64,000 nucleotides of DNA from assembly GCA_963733505.1 (NCBI GenBank), contig CAVTDW010000001.1:62001-126000 (forward strand), in the 5' to 3' direction. Positions within the stretch are counted from its first letter, which is position 1, and each line of letters starts with the position of its first letter. Of the stretch, positions 57,258-64,000 are shown one piece after another. Under the pieces are notes generated by a model. That model ran no database searches, was not told the origin of the DNA, and saw only the letters and a program-made list of their open reading frames with translations. This DNA comes from JALYXV01 sp963733505 (GTDB lineage Bacteria > Actinomycetota > Acidimicrobiia > Acidimicrobiales > Palsa-688). The position numbers were made by a program, and so were the translations under genes.

Positions 57258-58127
57258 TCACGGCACCAGCACTCGCAGCGCCCCGGAAAGGCACTCGAAG
57301 CGAAGGGGCGTGCCCAGGTCTTCGACCTCGCCGTCGAGGGCCACCTCGACCCGCCTGCGATTGAGGTCGCACACCGTCGCCACCGTTTGCCAGCGCAGCA
57401 CCAGCGGGGAGCGGGCCAGGCGACCGAGCACCACGGCGCCCACGATGCGCAGCCGCGAGAGGGGCCGGTCGGCCCGAACGACGCGGACATCGAGCACGCC
57501 GTCATCCACACTCTCGCGGTCACCCAAGTCGAGCAGACCCTCGCCGTAGGTTCCGTTGCCGACGAAGACCATCCAGGCGCAGTGGGTGACGCCGTCCACC
57601 TCGACGTTGACCCGGCTGCCTTCACGGAGCTGCTCGTAGGCCGCCACCACGTTGGCAACGCCCTTTCGCAGCCGGCGCTGATGGACCTCGCGGCGGATCA
57701 CGATCTTGGGGTACAGCCCGATGCTCGAGTTGTTCACGAAGCATTTGCCGTTGACCCGCCCGACGTCCACCGAGATGACTCGGCCGGTCGCCGCCTTTTC
57801 GGCGGCGTCGAGGTCCTCGATGCCGACGTCCTTGGCAAAGTGGTTCCGGGTCCCCGCGGGAATCGCCAGCAGCGGCACCTCGGTTCCGACCAGTTGCTCG
57901 GCCACCGTCCTGATGGTGCCATCCCCGCCGGCCGCGCCGACGAAGCTGCACCCGGCCGCCATGGCCTGCTTGACGGCCTCGACGAGCTGGTCGGGCGGGC
58001 ACTCCTCGACCCGGTGGCCGGGGAAGCGGGAACGGAGTTCCTCGACCGACGTCGCGTTGGGTCCCGAACCCGGATTGACAAAGATCGCCCCACGGAGCGT
58101 TTCGTCACCGCCCGCCGCTTCGGTCAT
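57258..58127 (-). CDS. Diacylglycerol/lipid kinase family protein (YegS/DagK fold)
   Basis: 289 residues from ATG 58127. Catalytic-domain motif GAAGGDGTIRTVAEQL near 65-80, IPAGTRNHFAKDVG and NNSSIGLYP. The family phosphorylates diacylglycerol, sphingoid or related lipids at the membrane. The frame is open to 58433, but the upstream sequence is non-conserved and contains the intergenic hairpin. Confidence 0.92.
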   Translation of the reverse strand: MTEAAGGDETLRGAIFVNPGSGPNATSVEELRSRFPGHRVEECPPDQLVEAVKQAMAAGCSFVGAAGGDGTIRTVAEQLVGTEVPLLAIPAGTRNHFAKDVGIEDLDAAEKAATGRVISVDVGRVNGKCFVNNSSIGLYPKIVIRREVHQRRLRKGVANVVAAYEQLREGSRVNVEVDGVTHCAWMVFVGNGTYGEGLLDLGDRESVDDGVLDVRVVRADRPLSRLRIVGAVVLGRLARSPLVLRWQTVATVCDLNRRRVEVALDGEVEDLGTPLRFECLSGALRVLVP

Positions 58128-58180
58128 CGGCCCATCCTCCCACCTGTCATGCCCTCGCCGATCCGCCGAAAACGGGGGCT

Positions 58181-58216
58181 CTGGTCGGGGCGAGTTGGCT
58201 GGCTCGCCCCGACCAG
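58181..58216. terminator. Perfect 14-bp hairpin, terminator or RNA structure
   Basis: CTGGTCGGGGCGAG and CTCGCCCCGACCAG flank the 8-base loop TTGGCTGG. It could end transcripts from the peptidase S51-like gene, although that gene ends about 370 bp away. No clear T-run follows on the minus strand; CCCCG on that side argues for a factor-assisted or structural role. Confidence 0.6.
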
Positions 58217-58484
58217 TCTCCTTCGCAATCGACCGATTTCCCGTGACGAAGGCAACGTTGGCGACAATTTCACGGGTCCGCCGATTCGTCGTCACGCCTG
58301 TACCCACGGCGGCCATGCCGTCAAACCGCCACGATGGGGCCGAATCGGGCGGATCACGCGGGTGCTGCTCGGCGGCGAACGAGGCGATCAGGCCGATCGG
58401 GCCGCCGTTCGCCCACCGCAGCCCTGGCTGCACGCCATGGCGCCCGGCGACGGGTACGTCATCGAGCAGTAGTCCGGCGGGGTT

Positions 58485-58499
58485 CCAAAACCGTTTTGG
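58485..58499. promoter_or_regulatory. 15-bp palindrome, candidate operator
   Basis: CCAAAAC-C-GTTTTGG is a perfect 7-bp inverted repeat around one base, in a locally A/T-rich stretch. Dimeric repressors of TetR or MarR type bind such sites. There is no adjacent start codon other than the distant lipid kinase, so the target is unclear. Confidence 0.4.
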
Positions 58500-58586
58500 T
58501 CACTGGATGTATCTATTTCATCGGTTTGTGGCAACAACGCGCGCTCGGCGGCCCTGCCGGCCACGCGGCCGCCGAATCCGACCGCC

Positions 58587-59267
58587 CTACCCGTTGAGGG
58601 CGTCCAGGTCGGACGGCTGGCCGTCGACGAAGATCCGCACGTTGCCGGCACCCTCGGTTCGCCAGGTCCCGTCGCGCTCGCGGATGAGCGCCGTCTGCTC
58701 GTCGATGGCGGCGATACGCAACCCCCCAGCCGCCAGGCTGAACGTCCGGTGCGCCTTCTCCGGCGACCAGGTGTTGGCATGGGGCAACACCGCCACCTGT
58801 TCGATCAGCCCGAGTCCCAAGGTCAGGGCGCCGCCGCGAGGGTCGATCATGGGGTCGCACAACGCCATGGCGCCCGCCGACGACCCGGCGACGACCGCCC
58901 CGTCATGCCACGCCTCCTCCAGCGCCTGCCACACCTTGGAGTCCTTCAGCACCGAGCGGAGGTGAAGCGGGGACCCGCCGCCCAGGTAGATGAAACGCGC
59001 CCCCCGCACGACGGCCGCCATCTCGGCCTCCTCGGCGTCGGTGCGACCGAGCACCATCAACCCCCGCACCTGCCCGCCGAGGGCCTCGAAATGCCTGGCC
59101 GCGGTGGCCACGGCCCGGTCGGGGTGCTCGTAGGCGGCCGCGGTCGGCAGGACCAGCACCTCGTTCCCCCCGCTCGCCGCCAGCAGGCCGGCGTCGAAGC
59201 TGCACTGGTCTCGCCATTCGGCCCCGCCGACAAGGGCGAGCATCCCCGGGTGTGCGGTCGTGGTCAT
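58587..59267 (-). CDS. Peptidase S51-like / cyanophycinase-type protein
   Basis: 226 residues from ATG 59267. The nucleophile elbow AGSSAGAM near 104 and FIYLGGGSPLHL are typical of the S51 (peptidase E, cyanophycinase) class I glutamine-amidotransferase-like fold. The substrate may be an Asp-containing peptide. The start overlaps the methyltransferase stop by four bases (ATGA), so both are co-translated; the functional link is unknown. Confidence 0.87.
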   Translation of the reverse strand: MTTTAHPGMLALVGGAEWRDQCSFDAGLLAASGGNEVLVLPTAAAYEHPDRAVATAARHFEALGGQVRGLMVLGRTDAEEAEMAAVVRGARFIYLGGGSPLHLRSVLKDSKVWQALEEAWHDGAVVAGSSAGAMALCDPMIDPRGGALTLGLGLIEQVAVLPHANTWSPEKAHRTFSLAAGGLRIAAIDEQTALIRERDGTWRTEGAGNVRIFVDGQPSDLDALNG

Positions 59268-59969
59268 TGCGCTCCTCCAACTCCGGCACTCGTTGAATGG
59301 GTCCGAGGCGCCCGCCACACCCGGTCCTCGACGTCGGGCTCGCCGATCGGCGGGCGCCACGCCACACCCTGCACGCACGACGAGAACAGCGGCCCGGCGG
59401 CGGGCAACGCGAAGCGGTCGCAGTCCGACACCGACAGTCCAGCCCGGCGCAGCGTCGTCAGCGTGTCCCGGTCCAGGTGGCACCCCGCCGCCATTCGGCT
59501 CCACAATGGCGAGACGGCCCCCTGCAACCGCCCTCGCAACCCGCCCGCCGCCACATGCTCGATGAACAGCAATCGTCCACCGGGCGCCAGCCACCGAACG
59601 ATGGACGCCGCCACGGCCGCCGGGTCGGCCACGCTGCACAACATGAGCGTCGCCACCACCGTGTCGAAGCCGCCCTCGGGCAGGTCGGCCTCCTCGACGG
59701 GGACACCGAGGATCTCCCAGGGCACGCTGAGTGTTTGCGCCCGCCATGCCAGCCGGCCTCGCAGGGCCGCGTCGGGCTCCAGGGCGGTGAGCGACGTCAC
59801 TCGCTCGGGCCGGTAATGCCGCAGGTTGAGCCCGGTTCCGGCGCCGATCTCGAGCACCCGCGCCCCGGGCCGAGGCCAGCAGACGCCGCCGGCGGTCGGC
59901 GAGGCCCCGCGCCTCGGTGGCGGCCAGCACCCAGTCGTAGAAGGCGGGGCCCCACCAGTGGCGCGTCAT
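59264..59969 (-). CDS. Class I SAM-dependent methyltransferase, with one apparent frameshift
   Basis: ATG 59969 gives TRHWWGPAFYDWVLAATEAR. The frame then slips near 59858-59868 and continues as VLEIGAGTGLNLRHY (motif I), TLMLCSVADPAA and LLFIEHVAAGG. About 234 residues when repaired. It resembles UbiE/methyltransferase_11 proteins with a Cys/Trp-rich end. Acceptor unknown. Confidence 0.85.
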
Positions 59970-60030
59970 GGCGCAGGTCACCGTAGCGTCCCGGGAAGGA
60001 ACGCTCCCTCAAAGGTTACTAGTCGGTAAT

Positions 60031-60891
60031 ATGGAGGCCATGTCGGTGAAGCGGCTCGGGGTCGTGGGATCGGGGATCATGGGGGCAGGCATCGCCGAGT
60101 GCGCCGCCCGGGCCGGCTACGAGGTCGTCCTGCGCGCCCGGCGGCCGGAAGCGGCGGCTGCCATGGTCGAAGCCCTGGAACGGTCACTGGCCCGACGGGT
60201 TGACCTGGGGAAAATGCCTCCCGAGGAGCAGCACACGGTCCTTGCCCGGGTGATCGCCACGACCGACCTCGAGGACCTGGTCGAATGCGACTTGGTCATC
60301 GAATCGATCGTCGAGGACCTGGCGGCCAAACAACAGCTCTTCGCCCAGCTGGACCGGATATGCCCCGTCGGGGTCATCCTGGCCACCAATACCTCGACCC
60401 TCCCGGTCATCGAGCTCGCGATGGCTACCAGCCGGCCCGACAAGGTGTGCGGCATCCATTTCTTCAATCCCGCCGCGGTCATGGCGGTCGTGGAGATTGT
60501 TCGACCCCTGACCGCGAGCGCCGAGACCGTCGCGGCCTGCCGTGCCTTCGCCGAAGGCTGCGGCAAACAACCAGTCGAGGTGCGGGATCGGGCGGGCTTC
60601 ATCGTCAACGCCCTCCTTTTCCCCTACCTCAACAACGCAGCCCGCATGCTCGACGCCGGCGTGGCCAGCCGCGACGACATCGACGCCGCCATGAAGGGGG
60701 CGTGCGGGTACCCGATGGGTCCGCTGGCGTTGCTCGACCTGGTCGGCCTGGACACCAGCGTGGCCATTCTCGACGTGCTCCACCGGGAGCTGGGCGACCC
60801 CAACTACGCCCCGGTTCCCAGCCTCCGGCGCATGGTGGCCGCCGGTTGGCTGGGCCGCAAGGCGGGCCGAGGCTTCTACCAGTACCCCTGA
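60031..60891 (+). CDS. 3-hydroxyacyl-CoA (3-hydroxybutyryl-CoA) dehydrogenase
   Basis: 286 residues from ATG 60031 (ATG 60040 is also possible). NAD-binding VVGSGIMGAGIAECAARAG, IATNTSTLP-like segment (LATNTSTLPVIELA), GIHFFNPAAVM with the catalytic His, and VEVRDRAGFIVN. It oxidises 3-hydroxyacyl-CoA in beta-oxidation or butyrate metabolism. It stands alone, divergent from the methyltransferase gene. Confidence 0.94.
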   Translation: MEAMSVKRLGVVGSGIMGAGIAECAARAGYEVVLRARRPEAAAAMVEALERSLARRVDLGKMPPEEQHTVLARVIATTDLEDLVECDLVIESIVEDLAAKQQLFAQLDRICPVGVILATNTSTLPVIELAMATSRPDKVCGIHFFNPAAVMAVVEIVRPLTASAETVAACRAFAEGCGKQPVEVRDRAGFIVNALLFPYLNNAARMLDAGVASRDDIDAAMKGACGYPMGPLALLDLVGLDTSVAILDVLHRELGDPNYAPVPSLRRMVAAGWLGRKAGRGFYQYP

Positions 60892-60954
60892 TCCGCCCGC
60901 CGGCGACCCGCCCGGACCCGGTCGCGCCCTGTTGGGTCGTACCATCCCAGCGGT

Positions 60955-62864
60955 ATGGATGACGCCGAGCTCGTTGCTGCTGCGCGGGCGGGTGACCGCA
61001 ACGCTTGGGCCGCCATCTACGACCGCTACGCCGATCGCGTCTATGACTTCTGCGCGTCCATGCTGCGCAACCGGGCCGATGCCAGCGAAGCCATGCAGGA
61101 AACGTTCCTGGTCGCCTTCGAAACCCTCGGTCAGCTCGCCCAGCCGGAGCGCCTCGGTGCGTGGCTGTACGCCGTTGCCCACCGAGCGATTCTGGACCGG
61201 ACGGGCGCCGAGGGTCTGGCGGTCGGCATCGACGCGGCCGGCGACGTGCTCTGGGGATCCGACGCCACCCAGGAGCGGCCTTCTCGCGCCGAGCTGGCCG
61301 AGTTCGTCTGGCAGGCCGCCGCGGGCCTCGACGAGCAGGAGCGGGCGTTGCTCGATCTGCACCTGCGCCAGGGACTGGAAGGGCCGGACCTGGCCAGCGC
61401 CGCGGGCGCGGCGTCGCGGCCGGCCCGGTCGACGCCAGGGTGCAGCGGTTGGAGGCCCAGGTCGATCGGTCGCTCGGCGCATTGCTGGTCGCTCGCACCG
61501 GGCGGCGAAACTGTCCCGAGCTCTATGCCGTCCTCCACGGGTGGGACGGCCGGCTGACGCCGGAGTTCCGCGACCGGGTGACCGCCCACGTGGACGACTG
61601 CGAGAAGTGCAACAGCCGGCGCCGCATCGCTCCCAGCCCCTTGGCGCTCATCGCCGCGGCCCCGATGGCGCCCGCCCCGGCCTACCTGCGCTCGGTCGTG
61701 CTGGGCAAGGCGGAAATGGACGCCCTGGAGCACGACGGCGAGGGCCGGCCCGGCCCGAGCCGCTTGCTGGCCAGTGCTGGGTGGGTGTTCAACGGCGACG
61801 GGTTCCCCGATCTCACGGGCGACCAGCGCGCCGGGCGGCCCCGCTCGACGGGGCCCGTGTTCGCCAGCATCCGACCGACGACGGTGATGGCGGCGGGTGC
61901 CGGCGCGGGCGCCGCGGTGGCGGCCGGTGCGAGTTCGGCGACGGCCCCGACGGCGTTTGTCCCCATCGTCGACCCGGCCCGCCCTCGCCCACCCGACGAC
62001 CGACGGGGCATCCTGGTCGGAGGTCTGGCGGGCCTCATCATCCTGTTCGCGGCCATCGTGATCGTGGTCTCGAGCCGGTCGAAGGGGAGCCCGTCGGGCG
62101 CCATCGCGGTCGGCGTCACGACCAGTACGGCCACCGCGTCTTCGCAGCCCACGACCACGGCCTCGACCGCACCGCCGACGACGCCGCCGACCAGCCTGGC
62201 GCCCACCACGGTCGTGACCGTCGGTCACCTCATCGTCGGTGGTTCCAAGTCCGTCGAGCTGGGAACCAGTGCCAGCAGCGCCTCGCTGATCGTCGGCAAC
62301 GACGGGCCGGCACCCCTCGACTACTCGGCCACGGCGTCGGGCGCCGGCCTGTCCGTGAACCCCGTCACGGGCACACTCGGTCCGAGCGCCAGCCAGACGC
62401 TTACGGTGGCGTTGGACCGCTCGGCTCCGGCCACAGGAACCTTCACGGGCACCATCGTCATCGCCAGCCCGGGGGGAACGATCAACGTCACGGTCAACGC
62501 GATCGTCGACCCCGGCCCTTCGATCATCGGCGAGAACTATGCGCCCCGGGTGGTGTACACCAGCGGTTGCAACTCGCAAACATCGACCACGAAACCGACC
62601 ACGTCGACCACATCGACCAACGCCACGACTTCGATGGTCACCGCGACGGTCACGACGACCTTGCCCTTGCAGATCGTGGTGTTGCACTGGCAGAGCTCCG
62701 TCAATGGTGCCGGCACCCGCACCATGACGGGAACTGGGAGCGCCTACAGCGCAACCTTGGGTCCCTTCGCCATGACGGGTCAGGTCGACTGGTGGATCAC
62801 CGCCATCGACAGCGCCAACGCCACCGGAACCTCGAGCCACCACCTGTTGCCGGTCACCTGCTGA
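60955..62864 (+). CDS. ECF sigma factor fused to a zinc anti-sigma motif, membrane helix and extracytoplasmic region, with one apparent frameshift
   Basis: Residues 1-160 are an ECF sigma-70: region 2 LYxRYADRVYDFC-like (YDRYADRVYDFCASML), EAMQETFLVAFETL, and region 4 LDEQERALLDLHLRQGL. The frame slips near 61411-61430 and continues VDARVQRLEAQVDRSLG. Next come HVDDCEKC, an exact HxxxCxxC as in ZAS anti-sigma factors, a membrane helix GILVGGLAGLIILFAAIVIVV, a Ser/Thr linker and an Ig-like external domain (SASLIVGNDGPAPLDYSA) with a Thr-rich end. It acts as sensor, anti-sigma and sigma in one chain of about 636 residues. Confidence 0.85.
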
Positions 62865-62918
62865 CGCGACTGCGACGGGGCGGCCCCCCCTTGCTCCGCC
62901 CCGTCGTAAAACGCAGTA

Positions 62919-63260
62919 CTAGATGACGTCGCCTCGGATCGCCATGGCGACCGCGTGCGTCCGGTTCTTGGCACCCAGGCGATGCACGATGATGTGCACC
63001 TCCTTCTTGATGGTGCTCTCGGCGTAGGCCAGTTCGTGGGCGATGTCGGAGGTCGTCCAGCCCTGGGCCAAGAACCCCAGGACGGTGACGTCGCGTGGTG
63101 TCAGCCCGCTTCGACGGGCCAGCTGGTCGGCTTCGACGTCGGCCCGGACGAAACGAGCGGGCCCCCCGACGACAGAGCCGCCCGTCGGCATCGGGACCAC
63201 CTGATGGAGGGCGAGCCCTCGGGGTGCGTGGACTTCTTCTGGGTACGCAAGGGGCGACAC
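62919..63260 (-). CDS. LuxR-type helix-turn-helix regulator
   Basis: 113 residues from GTG 63260. The C-terminal GerE domain reads LTPRDVTVLGFLAQGWTTSD then IAHELAYAESTIKKEVHIIV, with conserved Glu/Thr/Lys positions. The N-terminal 50 residues show no receiver or ligand domain. It is a stand-alone DNA-binding regulator. Confidence 0.88.
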   Translation of the reverse strand: MSPLAYPEEVHAPRGLALHQVVPMPTGGSVVGGPARFVRADVEADQLARRSGLTPRDVTVLGFLAQGWTTSDIAHELAYAESTIKKEVHIIVHRLGAKNRTHAVAMAIRGDVI

Positions 63261-63387
63261 GGATGCGACAGTGATGGCTTTCTCCTCCCGCGCGGAACGA
63301 CTCGTTCCGAGACTCCTGATCGTTCGTGTTTCACGATGCGCCCGGCCGCCGCGGCCGTCTAGGGGGAGCCCTGCCCTATCAGGTCGA

Positions 63388-63633
63388 TCAGGCGCAGCGT
63401 TCCGTCAGTGGCTGGGCCAGGCGGCGCTCGGCGCCCCAGAGCCACTGTCGCTGGCGTGAGTCGGCCTCGACCACGCCCCGGGCAACCTGAGCGACCTCTA
63501 CGTGCGAGGCGTGCGACTGGGCCCGGAGCAACGCCAGCGCGTCGGCCTCGCTGCAGTGAAGGAATCCGACCACGACGTCGGTGGCCTCCTCGATGGGTGC
63601 GCGCCGCGAGAAACGATTGGAGGTGGTCGGCAT
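63388..63633 (-). CDS. ANTAR-domain protein
   Basis: 81 residues from ATG 63633. IEEATDVVVGFLHCSEADAL, ALLRAQSHASHVEVAQVA and a following VV match the three-helix ANTAR fold, which binds paired RNA hairpins for antitermination. No GAF or receiver domain is attached, so it may be regulated through a partner. Confidence 0.75.
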   Translation of the reverse strand: MPTTSNRFSRRAPIEEATDVVVGFLHCSEADALALLRAQSHASHVEVAQVARGVVEADSRQRQWLWGAERRLAQPLTERCA

Positions 63634-63742
63634 TCGAAAAGACCTTCTTCCCTCGAAAAGCCAGTCTCGGTCCCTGGAGCCCAGGGAGAAAGCAAGGCTG
63701 ACTACCCCTCTAACGTACCGCAGCGGGCTGGAGTTCCCTTGC

Positions 63743-64000
63743 CTACTCGGCTCGATCGACGAGGGCCAGGTCGGCGGCCGTGAGGACACCGTTGTCGAGC
63801 AGGTACTGGCCAAGATCGTCCTTGGCATGGCTCCCCTCGAAGAACGTCCCGCTGTCCGCCAAGCGCAACCGGATCCGTTCCAGGTGCTTTCGGACTGCCG
63901 TGCCGGTCCACCCCGAACCCAGCAGATCGGCCGCCTCCTGGTAGCTGAGCGGGTGGGCCCCCCGTCGAGGCCAGGCGCGAAGCAGGGGTGAGAACACCGC
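63743..64000 (-). CDS. Hypothetical regulator, probably truncated by the window edge
   Basis: At least 84 residues ending VLTAADLALVDRAE. A helix-turn-helix-like segment, LSYQEAADLLGSGWTGTAVR followed by KHLERIRLRL, resembles winged-helix proteins. A GTG lies at 63997, but the reading frame reaches the edge, so the true start may be outside. Located beside ANTAR and LuxR genes. Confidence 0.6.
   Translation of the reverse strand, partial: AVFSPLLRAWPRRGAHPLSYQEAADLLGSGWTGTAVRKHLERIRLRLADSGTFFEGSHAKDDLGQYLLDNGVLTAADLALVDRAE

Larger units (their letters stand above)
58128..58586. other. 459-bp intergenic region without a convincing gene
   Basis: It lies between two minus-strand genes. Only short, compositionally biased open frames are present. 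It holds a strong hairpin (58181-58216) and a 15-bp palindrome (58485-58499) in its A/T-rich right part. Confidence 0.6.

Noticed and set aside
58360..58472. Short plus-strand frame ending HAMAPGDGYVIEQ
   Set aside because: Only about 36 codons from a GTG with no ribosome site; not enough to call a gene.

Overview
The window is GC-rich and has the gene content of a free-living actinobacterium. Markers are a WhiB-type Fe-S regulator, an ANTAR protein, STAS/RsbW-type anti-sigma modules, an LAxTG sortase-type sorting signal and GH15, BY-kinase and DUF4012 genes. The order penicillin-binding protein, WhiB-like gene and paired ArsA-like ATPases recalls the ponA2-whiB4-Rv3680/Rv3679 region of mycobacteria and the wblA region of Streptomyces. 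A member of Acidimicrobiia or a related deep actinobacterial class is my best guess, but it is inferred from gene content only.

Layout. 1-8.0 kb: the end of an Mrp/ApbC ATPase, a LolD/FtsX-type ABC exporter, a membrane-anchored trypsin-fold protein that has lost catalytic residues, and a bifunctional class A penicillin-binding protein. 8.1-11.2 kb: selA and selB, overlapping by one base; neither selC nor selD is visible. 11.3-17.1 kb: a membrane protein, an alpha/beta hydrolase, a WhiB-like regulator, a long NfeD protein and two ArsA-like ATPases. 17.2-23.1 kb: two STAS proteins, an atypical receiver, tRNA-Pro(CGG), a membrane/secreted gene pair, an epimerase and an RsbW-like ATPase operon. 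The largest non-coding curiosity, a near-perfect 28-bp inverted repeat, lies here. 23.3-27.8 kb: a GH15 glucoamylase/trehalase-type enzyme, a TauE/SafE permease and three small or Cys-rich proteins.

27.8-50.4 kb is a surface polysaccharide locus. It holds two FkbM methyltransferases, two other methyltransferases, four GT4-type glycosyltransferases, a Wzx-like flippase, a Wzy-like polymerase candidate and a CapE/CapF/CapG set expected to make UDP-N-acetyl-L-fucosamine. It also holds a WecA/WbpL-like priming transferase with an SDR partner, a Wzz/BY-kinase, a DUF4012 protein and a PglF/CapD-like 4,6-dehydratase. Together these can make nucleotide sugars, prime undecaprenyl phosphate, assemble, flip, polymerise and decorate a polymer. 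Its left half looks richer in A+T than the flanks.

50.4-64 kb: an LALTG surface protein, a class A beta-lactamase-like hydrolase, asd-lysC, tandem cyclophilins, a small PRC-barrel operon, a diacylglycerol-kinase-like enzyme, a peptidase S51-like protein with a methyltransferase, a 3-hydroxyacyl-CoA dehydrogenase, an ECF sigma factor fused to a zinc anti-sigma motif and an extracytoplasmic tail, and LuxR and ANTAR regulators.

Caution: about fourteen otherwise well-conserved genes are interrupted by a single apparent frameshift, often in a G/C run. This looks more like residual indel error in the assembly than mass gene decay. Such genes are given below as one feature with the break located.
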